Assembly: GCA_900553315.1 (NCBI GenBank) | Contig: USCW01000131.1 | Span: 1 to 5,296, forward strand | Reading direction: 5' to 3' | From: an uncultured Eubacteriales bacterium | GTDB lineage: Bacteria > Bacillota > Clostridia > Christensenellales > Aristaeellaceae | DNA length: 5,296 bases | In this document: in pieces, positions 1 to 5,242 of the stretch | Position numbering within the stretch: position 1 is the first letter of the stretch | How the letters are laid out: the number at the start of each line of letters is the position of its first letter | Notes under the pieces: generated by a model | Told to the model about the DNA's origin: nothing | Databases searched by the model: none | What the model saw: only the letters and a program-made list of their open reading frames with translations | Program-made: the position numbers and the translations under genes

Positions 1-2
1 GG

Positions 3-50
3 TCTGGGGGGAGAGGGGCTTCTCTCAGAGAAGCCGCCTCTCCCCCCAGA
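3..50. repeat. Long palindrome (hairpin 1) downstream of rnfB
   Basis: Bases 3-24 pair with bases 28-50, giving about 22 base pairs broken only by one unpaired G at 36, around a three-base loop (25-27). The outer part is a G/A-rich arm facing a C/T-rich arm. The tip on the minus strand reads CTTCTC-TGA-GAGAAG. No run of T follows on either strand within the window, so it does not look like a standard intrinsic terminator. It resembles the second palindrome at 83-124 in plan and in its tip. This suggests a dispersed palindromic repeat or an RNA element that stabilises or ends transcripts. The role is inferred; the pairing is seen directly. It lies at the window edge, so further copies could follow to the left. 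Confidence 0.75.
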
Positions 51-82
51 ATCTCCTCACCGCAATCTTTTCGGGAAGGAGC

Positions 83-124
83 GCGAGGGAGGGGACTTTT
101 CTTCAGAAAAGTCCCCTCCCTCGC
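83..124. repeat. Perfect 19-bp palindrome (hairpin 2) at the 3' end of the rnf operon
   Basis: Bases 83-101 pair without mismatch with bases 106-124 around a four-base loop (102-105). On the minus strand the hairpin begins 12 bases after the rnfB stop codon, so it would fold at the 3' end of the rnf mRNA. A U-tract does not follow: the next minus-strand bases are GCTCCTTCCC. It is therefore not a textbook Rho-independent terminator, though a stem this stable could protect the mRNA end from exonucleases or cause pausing. The tip, CTTTTC-TGAA-GAAAAG on the minus strand, parallels that of the palindrome at 3-50. It could also be a copy of a dispersed repeat family. Confidence 0.8.
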
Positions 125-136
125 ATAAACCCCTTT

Positions 137-1303
137 TTACTTGTTTTCCTCAGTCTTTGCCGCAGCTTCCTTAGCGGCCTTAGCAGCCATCGCGGCCTTG
201 ATCTTCGCTTCCACCTCGGGAGAATACTTCTTCTCCGCAGGAGCGGCGGGCGCATCCGGCTTCACCGCCATCACCTGTGCGGGAGTCGTGCCGATCTTGG
301 CAAAGTTGTCGCGGGTGTGCTCGCGTACCTTCATCGTGATGCACTTCTTCGGGCACTTCTCAGCACACTTGCCGCAGCCGGTGCACGCGTTCGTAATCAC
401 GTGGGGCTGCTTCACATTGCCCACAACCGCCTCAAACTGGCATTGACGCTTGCACATGCCGCAGCCAATGCACGCATCCTGGTCGATCTCGGCAATCTTC
501 CGCTCTTCCCAATCGGCCCACATGGCGTCGGTCGGGCACACCTCGGCGCACATCATGCAGCCGCGGCACTTGTCCATGTCAATCTTCGGCAGATGGTTCA
601 CCATCGTAATCGCGTCAAACTTGCAGGCCACGGCACAGCGCTCGCACCCAATGCAGCCAATGCGGCAGTTGTCGCTGACCACGTGACCCTCATCCGCCGC
701 ACGGCACAGCAGCCGCACGGGCCGGGTCTCCGGCTGAAGCTCCAATACATGCTTCGGGCAGGCCTCTACGCACTTGCCGCAGCTCTGGCACTTGTCGGGA
801 TCCACGACGGCAATATGGCGGTGCTCGTCAATGTGGATCGCGTCGAAGGGACATGCCTTCACGCAGGTGCCCAGACCCAGGCAGGCGTACTTGCAGGACT
901 TATAGCCGTCGTTAACAAGGCTGGCGGCCACGCAATCCTGAATGCCAGTGTAATCAAACTTGCTTCTGCAATGCTGCGCATCGCCCTGGCAGATCACAGT
1001 CGCAACCTTCTTCACGCTGGACGTATCAGCCTCCACACCCATGATGGAAGCCACCTTGGCGGCGACCTCCGCACCGCCAACGGGGCAAGCGTTCACGGGA
1101 GCTTTGCCAGAAGCGATCGCGTCCGCGCAGCCGTCGCAGCCTGGGAAGCCGCAGCCGCCGCAGTTCGCGCCGGGCAGCACCTCACGCACCGCGTCACGCT
1201 TAGGATTGGAAGGAACCGCGAACAGCTTCGACGCGCCGGTCAGCAGCAGGCCGAAGAGCAGTCCCATGGCGCCCAGGACAAGGGCAGCCCAGAAAATTTC
1301 CAT
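137..1303 (-). CDS. rnfB: RnfB, ferredoxin-oxidising iron-sulfur subunit of the Rnf complex
   Basis: This 388-residue protein is the entry point for electrons from reduced ferredoxin on the cytoplasmic face of the membrane. Residues 1-30 form a single hydrophobic anchor. A four-cysteine Fes-type [4Fe-4S] motif follows (C48, C51, C56, C73, with C59 nearby). Then come six ferredoxin-type motifs in three pairs: C137/141/147/151 and C172/175/178/182; C217/220/223/227 and C246/249/252/256; C278/281/284/288 and C307/310/313/317. Extra cysteines lie at 105, 112, 124, 200, 213 and 321. The last 40 residues or so are Ala/Lys/Glu-rich and probably helical. Proteobacterial RnfB/RsxB is about half this length; the extended multi-cluster form is typical of Clostridia. 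The ATG start has a GGGGGAG binding site six bases upstream and follows the rnfA stop by 13 bases. It is the last gene of the operon. Identification is firm; which cysteines bind clusters is inferred from spacing. Confidence 0.97.
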   Translation of the reverse strand: MEIFWAALVLGAMGLLFGLLLTGASKLFAVPSNPKRDAVREVLPGANCGGCGFPGCDGCADAIASGKAPVNACPVGGAEVAAKVASIMGVEADTSSVKKVATVICQGDAQHCRSKFDYTGIQDCVAASLVNDGYKSCKYACLGLGTCVKACPFDAIHIDEHRHIAVVDPDKCQSCGKCVEACPKHVLELQPETRPVRLLCRAADEGHVVSDNCRIGCIGCERCAVACKFDAITMVNHLPKIDMDKCRGCMMCAEVCPTDAMWADWEERKIAEIDQDACIGCGMCKRQCQFEAVVGNVKQPHVITNACTGCGKCAEKCPKKCITMKVREHTRDNFAKIGTTPAQVMAVKPDAPAAPAEKKYSPEVEAKIKAAMAAKAAKEAAAKTEENK

Positions 1304-1316
1304 GTTGTTCTCCCCC

Positions 1317-1895
1317 TTATTTGATGAGGCCGCCGAAGCCCATGAAGGATACGGCCATCAGGCCGGCGGTGATCAGCGCGCCGGGGAAGCCGTCCATCCA
1401 CTTGGGCATCCGGCTCAGGGCCAGACGCTCACGGATGCCGGCCATCAGCAGCAGGGCCAAGGTGAAGCCCAGCGCCGCGCTGCAGCCGCTCAGGGTGCTC
1501 TCCAGCAGGTTGTAGCCACTGTCGGAGTTCAGAATAGCCGCGCCCAGCACCGCACAGTTGGTGGTGATCAGCGGCAGATACACACCCAGCGCCTGATACA
1601 GCGAGAAGCTCAGCTTCTTCAGCGCCATCTCCACCACCTGCACCAGCACGGCAATCACCAGAATGAACGCAATGGTGCGCATGTACATCAGATCCAGCGG
1701 CACCAGCAGATAATGCTCCACCAGCCAAGTCATGAAGGAGGCCAGCGTCATGACGAAGGTCACGGCCATGCCCATGCCCAGAGCGGTGTCCACCTTCTTG
1801 GAAACGCCCAGGAAGGGGCAGATGCCCATGAACTTATTCATGACGTAGTTGTTTACCAGAATGGAGCCGATCAGAATCGTCAAATAGCTGTTCAT
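1317..1895 (-). CDS. rnfA: RnfA, integral membrane subunit of the Rnf complex
   Basis: This 192-residue, very hydrophobic protein has about six predicted membrane segments. It is homologous to RnfE and to NqrE of the Na+-translocating NADH:quinone reductase. In the family, RnfA and RnfE pack as an inverted pair and share one [2Fe-2S] cluster inside the membrane. The expected ligand is present in each half: C26 in GICPFLGV and C114 in TTNCAVLG. C138 is an additional cysteine. Length is the usual one for the family, so the gene looks intact. Its ATG overlaps the rnfE stop by one base (TGATG), a sign of translational coupling. An AGGAGGAG binding site sits eight bases upstream, inside the end of rnfE. 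Its job is to move electrons from RnfB across the membrane core and to take part in the ion-translocation path. Whether the ion is Na+ or H+ cannot be told from the sequence. Confidence 0.97.
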   Translation of the reverse strand: MNSYLTILIGSILVNNYVMNKFMGICPFLGVSKKVDTALGMGMAVTFVMTLASFMTWLVEHYLLVPLDLMYMRTIAFILVIAVLVQVVEMALKKLSFSLYQALGVYLPLITTNCAVLGAAILNSDSGYNLLESTLSGCSAALGFTLALLLMAGIRERLALSRMPKWMDGFPGALITAGLMAVSFMGFGGLIK

Positions 1896-2539
1896 CAGGC
1901 CAGCTCCTCCTTCTTCATTTCCTGACGCTTGGCAATGGCCTTGCGCAACGTATTCACCAGAATCAGCAGGATACCCAGCGTAATGAAGCCGCCGGGCACC
2001 TTCAGCATGATCGCCATGGGCTCGTAGGACGCGGGCATCACCTGAGCGCCGAAAATCGTGCCGCTGCCCAGCACCTCACGGATCATGGACAGGATGGTGA
2101 TGGCGCAGGTAAAGCCCAGACCCATACCCAGACCGTCCGCAATGGAAGGGATGGGCGGATTCTTGAAGGCAAAGGCCTCCGCACGAGCGAAAATGATGCA
2201 GTTCACGACGATCAGGGGGATATACACGCCCAGCGCGTCGCTCAGGGAAGGCAGATACGCCTTCAGCAGCATCTCGATAATGGACACGAAGGAAGCGATG
2301 ACCACGATGAAGGCGGGAATACGAATGCGCTCGGAGATGACGTTCCGCAAAAGGGAAATCAGCAGGTTAGAGCACATCAGCACCACCGTGGTGGCCAGAC
2401 CCATGCCAATGCCGTTGATAGCCGCAGTGGTAACGCCCAGCGTGGGGCACATACCCAGCATCAGCACAAAGGTGGGGTTCTCAACGATCAGACCGTTCAG
2501 GAAAACCTTCCAGAAACTCTTGCTCTGCTTATCAGCCAT
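1895..2539 (-). CDS. rnfE: RnfE, integral membrane subunit of the Rnf complex
   Basis: This 214-residue membrane protein is the partner and homologue of RnfA, and is related to NqrD. About six hydrophobic segments are visible. The family signature ENPTFVLMLGMCPTLGVT lies at residues 20-37 and VVNCIIFARAEAFA at 111-124, giving the two expected cluster cysteines, C31 and C114. C56 and C145 are extra. The C-terminus is a short charged tail ending KKEELA. The ATG is preceded by a GGAGG site nine bases upstream that lies inside the end of rnfD, and the first eight bases of rnfE overlap the end of rnfD. In usual Rnf operons rnfG stands between rnfD and rnfE; here the two are joined with nothing between them. 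The N-terminus begins as in other RnfE proteins, with no trace of an RnfG fusion. Confidence 0.97.
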   Translation of the reverse strand: MADKQSKSFWKVFLNGLIVENPTFVLMLGMCPTLGVTTAAINGIGMGLATTVVLMCSNLLISLLRNVISERIRIPAFIVVIASFVSIIEMLLKAYLPSLSDALGVYIPLIVVNCIIFARAEAFAFKNPPIPSIADGLGMGLGFTCAITILSMIREVLGSGTIFGAQVMPASYEPMAIMLKVPGGFITLGILLILVNTLRKAIAKRQEMKKEELA

Positions 2540-3473
2540 GCTTCTTCACCTCCCCAAAGGCCTTGGGCATGGTGTACTTGTCGATCAAAGGCGTCGCAAC
2601 GTTCATCAGCAGGATGGCGAAGGAGCATCCCTCGGGATAGGAGGCGTAAGCGCGAATCACGAACAGGAACAGACCGCAGCCCACGCCCATGATGACTCGA
2701 CCCACATTGGTCACGGGGCTGGTGGCGTAGTCCGTCGCCATGAAGAACGCGCCGAGGAACAGACCGCCGGACAAAATCTGGTACAGAGCCATTTCCGCGC
2801 CGTCCTTCACCAGATAGCACACAAATACCGTGGCAATGAAGGTGACAGGGATTTTCCAATCCACAATGCCGCGCAGAATCAGATACACGCCGCCCAGCAG
2901 CAGCGCCAGCTTGCAGGTCTCACCCAGCACGCCGGGAACATTGCCGAGGAACAGATCCATCAGGTTCACGCCCTCGACCGTGCCCTTGCCCAGCAGGTTC
3001 AAAGGCGTAGCGGAAGAGGTCACGTCGGTCATGAACTGCGTCGCGGGATAGCTGGTCATCAGGCTGGACCAGCTCACGAACAGGATCGCACGAGCCGCCA
3101 GCGCGGGGTTCATGAAGTTGCTGCCAATGCCGCCGAACATCTGCTTGACCAGAATGATGGCGATGATCGCGCCCACAACAGCGATCCACACGGGCGCGTT
3201 GGCCGGCAGGTTATACGCCAGCAAAAGACCCGTCACCACGGCGCTCCAGTCGCCCACGGTGGTCTTCTGCTTGTTCAGCTTGTTCCAGCAGAACTCCGCC
3301 AGCACGGCGGTGATCACGCTGACCGCAATCAGCGTCGCGGCGCTCGCGCCGAACAGAACGATAGCGGCAATGCCCGCAGGGGCCAGCGCCAGACACACCT
3401 CCTGCATAATGCGGCGGGTGGTCACGTTGTCTCTCAAATGCGGCGAAGAAGAAACCGCAAGATTCTTCTGCAT
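2532..3473 (-). CDS. rnfD: RnfD, covalent-FMN membrane subunit of the Rnf complex
   Basis: This 313-residue multi-pass membrane protein is related to NqrB. Family landmarks are GGIGSNFMNPALAARA at residues 114-129, the putative flavinylation motif D150-V-T-S-S-A-T156, and MATDYATSPVTNVGR at 245-259. T156 is the expected attachment point for FMN, added by an ApbE flavin transferase that is not encoded here. The motif reads SSAT rather than the more usual S/T-G-A-T. The C-terminus (YPEGCSFAILLMNVATPLID, then MPKAFGEVKK) matches the usual end of RnfD, so the protein is complete. The frame stays open to 3560, but that extension lies inside rnfC. The ATG at 3473 is chosen because an AAGGAGGG site ends five bases before it and it follows the rnfC stop by one base. 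Its stop falls inside rnfE, leaving no room for rnfG. Confidence 0.96.
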   Translation of the reverse strand: MQKNLAVSSSPHLRDNVTTRRIMQEVCLALAPAGIAAIVLFGASAATLIAVSVITAVLAEFCWNKLNKQKTTVGDWSAVVTGLLLAYNLPANAPVWIAVVGAIIAIILVKQMFGGIGSNFMNPALAARAILFVSWSSLMTSYPATQFMTDVTSSATPLNLLGKGTVEGVNLMDLFLGNVPGVLGETCKLALLLGGVYLILRGIVDWKIPVTFIATVFVCYLVKDGAEMALYQILSGGLFLGAFFMATDYATSPVTNVGRVIMGVGCGLFLFVIRAYASYPEGCSFAILLMNVATPLIDKYTMPKAFGEVKKHG

Positions 3474-3474
3474 G

Positions 3475-4857
3475 TTAACCCTCCTTCTTGGCTTCGGCAG
3501 CCTTCGCAGCCTCAGCGGCCTTTGCGGCGGCGGCAGCCTTGCGGCGGCGGTCACCCTCAATGCGCTTGACTACGCGAATGCTCTGGGTGAGCTGACGCTT
3601 GGCGGGGCACACAAAGGTGCAGCAGCCGCACTCAATGCAGTTCATCGCGCCCGCGTTGGCCGCGTCAGTATAGCGCTCGGCACGCATCAGGGAATCCAGC
3701 TTGGCGGGAGCCAAATTCATGGGGCAAGCCCTCATGCAGCGGCCGCAGCGGATGCAGGCGCTCTCCTCGGGTTCCACGGCCTCGCGGCCCAAGCACAGCA
3801 CGCCGGAGCAGCCCTTGGTCACGGGAATATCGGTGCGGGAGATCGCCATGCCCATCATGGGGCCGCCGCTCAGCAGCTGCTTCACGCCGTCCTCCATGCC
3901 GCCCGCCGCCTCGATCAGATGGCTGATGGGCGTACCGATGCGCACAAGGAAGTTGCTGGGCTTGTTCACCAGACCGCCCACGGTGGTCACGCGCTCCACC
4001 AGCGGACGGCCCTCGCGGATCGCCCGGTCAATGGCATAGCAGGTGCCGACGTTCGCAACGACCACGCCCACGTCCAGCGGCAGACCGCCGCAGGGCACCT
4101 TGCGCTTCGTGGTGGCATAGATCAGCTGCTTTTCACCGCCCTGCGGGTAACGCACGGGCAGCGCACGCACTTCAATGCCCTCCGCGCTGGCGGCGGCAGC
4201 CGTCATGGCGGATACGGCGTCGGGCTTATTATTCTCAATGCCGATGATGGTCTTCTTCACGTCGAGGGCCTTCATCATCAGACGAATGCCGTCAATGATG
4301 CGATCGGCGTGCTCCACCATCAGCCGATGATCGGCTGTCAAGTAAGGCTCGCACTCCGCGCCGTTAATGACGAACATCTCGATGGTCTTGCCCTTGGGTG
4401 GGCTCAGCTTCACCGAGGTGGGGAAGGTCGCGCCGCCCAGACCCACGATGCCTGCATCGCGCACAATCTGCTGCAATTCCGCCGCAGACAGGCTTTCGGG
4501 ATGATCGTTGGGGGTCAGCTCCACCCATTCGTCCTTGTAGTCGTTATCAATGATGATAGCCATGGACTGACCGCCATTGGCCAGAATGCAGGGCTGAATA
4601 TCCACCACCGTACCGGACACGGACGCGTGGACAGGCGCGGACATGAAACCGCCCGCTTCACCGATGAGCTGACCCACACGAACGTGGTCGCCCTTCTGCA
4701 CCAGCGCCTTAGCGGGAGCGCCAATATGCTGCGACAGCGGAATGATGACCCGTGGCGGCGCGGCCAGCACTTCAATGGCGTTCAGGCCATTCACTGCCTT
4801 GCCGTTCTTGCCCTCGTGGGGATGGATTCCCCCGGGAAACAAACGTGAACCAAACAC
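3475..4857 (-). CDS. rnfC: RnfC, NADH/NAD+-reacting FMN and iron-sulfur subunit of the Rnf complex
   Basis: This 460-residue soluble subunit faces the cytoplasm and delivers electrons to NAD+. The N-terminus carries PGGIHPHEGK (residues 8-17), typical of RnfC, followed by a biotin/lipoyl-like beta domain (about 35-100). The flavin/NADH-binding region has GLGGATFPTSVK (139-150) and NGAECEPYL (165-173), as in the 51-kDa subunit of complex I. Two [4Fe-4S] motifs follow: C368/371/374/378 and C407/410/413/417, with C412 extra. The tail from about 436 is Arg/Lys/Ala-rich. The start is a GTG, giving MFGSRLFPGGIHP. An in-frame ATG exists at 4983, but it lies upstream of the promoter, and the extension adds residues not seen in the family. 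It is the first gene of the operon and its stop is one base before rnfD. Identification is firm; the start is likely but not certain. Confidence 0.95.
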   Translation of the reverse strand: MFGSRLFPGGIHPHEGKNGKAVNGLNAIEVLAAPPRVIIPLSQHIGAPAKALVQKGDHVRVGQLIGEAGGFMSAPVHASVSGTVVDIQPCILANGGQSMAIIIDNDYKDEWVELTPNDHPESLSAAELQQIVRDAGIVGLGGATFPTSVKLSPPKGKTIEMFVINGAECEPYLTADHRLMVEHADRIIDGIRLMMKALDVKKTIIGIENNKPDAVSAMTAAAASAEGIEVRALPVRYPQGGEKQLIYATTKRKVPCGGLPLDVGVVVANVGTCYAIDRAIREGRPLVERVTTVGGLVNKPSNFLVRIGTPISHLIEAAGGMEDGVKQLLSGGPMMGMAISRTDIPVTKGCSGVLCLGREAVEPEESACIRCGRCMRACPMNLAPAKLDSLMRAERYTDAANAGAMNCIECGCCTFVCPAKRQLTQSIRVVKRIEGDRRRKAAAAAKAAEAAKAAEAKKEG

Positions 4858-4867
4858 GAAAAAAGGT

Positions 4868-4874
4868 CCCCCTT
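4868..4874 (-). promoter_or_regulatory. Ribosome binding site deciding the GTG start of rnfC
   Basis: The minus strand reads AAGGGGG here, matching AAGGAGG with one wobble, ten bases before the GTG at 4855-4857. No in-frame ATG lies between the promoter and the conserved GGIHP motif, so this site and the GTG together define the start. The spacing is a little long, and a run of six T lies between the site and the GTG. Confidence 0.65.
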
Positions 4875-4879
4875 CCCAA

Positions 4880-4906
4880 TGCTCTCCCTGACAGGGGTAG
4901 AGAACA
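4880..4906 (-). promoter_or_regulatory. Leader hairpin before rnfC
   Basis: In the presumed rnf leader RNA, bases 4900-4906 can pair with 4880-4886 (one G-U pair), continuing after a two-base bulge with 4896-4897 against 4887-4888, around a loop of seven bases. It ends five bases before the rnfC ribosome binding site. It could affect translation or be chance. I do not recognise a known riboswitch or protein-binding leader in it. Confidence 0.35.
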
Positions 4907-4941
4907 TCTTCAATATGGAAAATGGTGATAGCACAGCTTTC

Positions 4942-4969
4942 ATTATAACATATTTCCGCCCGTTGTGAA
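4942..4969 (-). promoter_or_regulatory. Sigma-A-type promoter of the rnf operon
   Basis: On the minus strand a perfect TATAAT lies at 4947-4942, preceded by TG one base upstream (TGTTATAAT, an extended -10). A TTCACA hexamer at 4969-4964 matches five of six bases of the TTGACA consensus, with a 16-base spacer. Transcription would start near 4935, giving a leader of about 75 bases before the GTG of rnfC. It is the best promoter visible in the spacer and is well placed to drive the whole operon. The start site itself is predicted. Confidence 0.8.
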
Positions 4970-5113
4970 GAGGGCGAACGCAAGAAATTCGAATTCTTTT
5001 GAAGGAAGAAGCAGAAAACTGTGTCTATCGGATATATTCTGCACGTTAGTTAAAGTTATCGAACGACTAAGATATGCTATTCTTCCTCATATTTCCTGCT
5101 GCAACATACGTAT

Positions 5114-5131
5114 TTGTGAAATAAACAACAA
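5114..5131. promoter_or_regulatory. Candidate Rex-like operator
   Basis: The site reads TTGTGAA-ATAA-ACAACAA. Against the consensus known for the redox repressor Rex in Clostridia (TTGTTAA-N4-TTAACAA), 11 of 14 arm bases agree. Rex senses the NADH/NAD+ ratio, which suits an operon whose product makes NADH. A second TTGTGAA half-site overlaps the -35 box at 4963-4969. Against this, the full site lies about 145 bases upstream of the -35 box, far for simple repression, and AT-rich DNA gives such matches by chance. Confidence 0.25.
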
Positions 5132-5187
5132 TATTTGATGTGCAGCGGTTCTCCTGTTCTTTTTTCTCCTGCGTATCTATCAAGATC

Positions 5188-5203
5188 GCCTATATGCCTA
5201 TAT
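5188..5203. repeat. Two-copy 8-base tandem repeat
   Basis: GCCTATAT occurs twice in direct tandem, just past the T-run of the tRNA terminator in the direction of transcription. It is too short to assign a function and may be a simple slippage product. Confidence 0.5.
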
Positions 5204-5204
5204 T

Positions 5205-5237
5205 ATAATAAAAAACCGAACTCAAAATGAGTTCGGT
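5205..5237 (-). terminator. Intrinsic terminator after tRNA-Asn
   Basis: Bases 5215-5223 pair perfectly with 5229-5237 (ACCGAACTC and GAGTTCGGT), and one more A-T pair can close the loop to three bases. On the minus strand the stem runs into six T followed by ATTATAATA. It starts six bases after the tRNA 3' end and would end tRNA transcription. This separates the tRNA from the rnf promoter, so rnf is likely transcribed independently. Confidence 0.9.
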
Positions 5238-5242
5238 ACATG

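Larger units (their letters stand above)
4970..5204. other. AT-rich gene-free spacer between the tRNA-Asn terminator and the rnf promoter
   Basis: No coding region is supported here. Open frames on both strands are very short (for example 16 codons on the plus strand from 5073, with no ribosome binding site). Base composition is clearly more AT-rich than the rnf genes. It contains an imperfect palindrome at 4982-4998 (AAGAA and TTCTT arms around ATTCGAA), ending 12 bases upstream of the -35 box. It also holds a Rex-like inverted repeat at 5114-5131 and an 8-base tandem repeat at 5188-5203. I see no transposase remnant, attachment-site duplication or small RNA that I can defend. Confidence 0.7.

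Noticed and set aside
3..124. CRISPR array from the two neighbouring palindromes
   Set aside because: There are only two units, they differ in sequence and length, and there is a single spacer-like interval with no cas gene in view.
83..140. G-quadruplex in the G-rich minus strand after rnfB
   Set aside because: Only three runs of three or more G lie close together, and two of them are locked in the 19-bp hairpin.
317..1925. Plus-strand open frames of 321 and 335 codons opposite rnfB and rnfA
   Set aside because: They are antisense to RnfB, whose cysteine motifs prove the minus-strand reading. They have no domain and no ribosome binding site.
3474..3560. N-terminal extension of RnfD to an ATG at 3560
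   Set aside because: It lies wholly inside rnfC and is Arg/Pro-rich. The ATG at 3473 has a strong binding site and the normal RnfD beginning.
2058..3569. A 503-codon open frame on the plus strand opposite rnfD and rnfE
   Set aside because: Same reason: a shadow of real genes, rich in His, Gln and Arg, with no family resemblance.
3112..4848. A 578-codon open frame on the plus strand opposite rnfC and part of rnfD
   Set aside because: It is antisense to clearly conserved rnf genes. Its translation is low-complexity and rich in His, Ala, Gly and Gln, as expected from a mirrored GC-rich gene, and it has no recognisable domain.
4858..4983. N-terminal extension of RnfC to an ATG at 4983
   Set aside because: It would start upstream of the predicted transcription start near 4935, and the extra 42 residues do not resemble any RnfC N-terminus.
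5202..5207. TATAAT on the minus strand after the tRNA terminator as a second promoter
   Set aside because: No reasonable -35 hexamer lies at 15-19 bases. The match falls in the AT-rich tail of the terminator and is probably chance.
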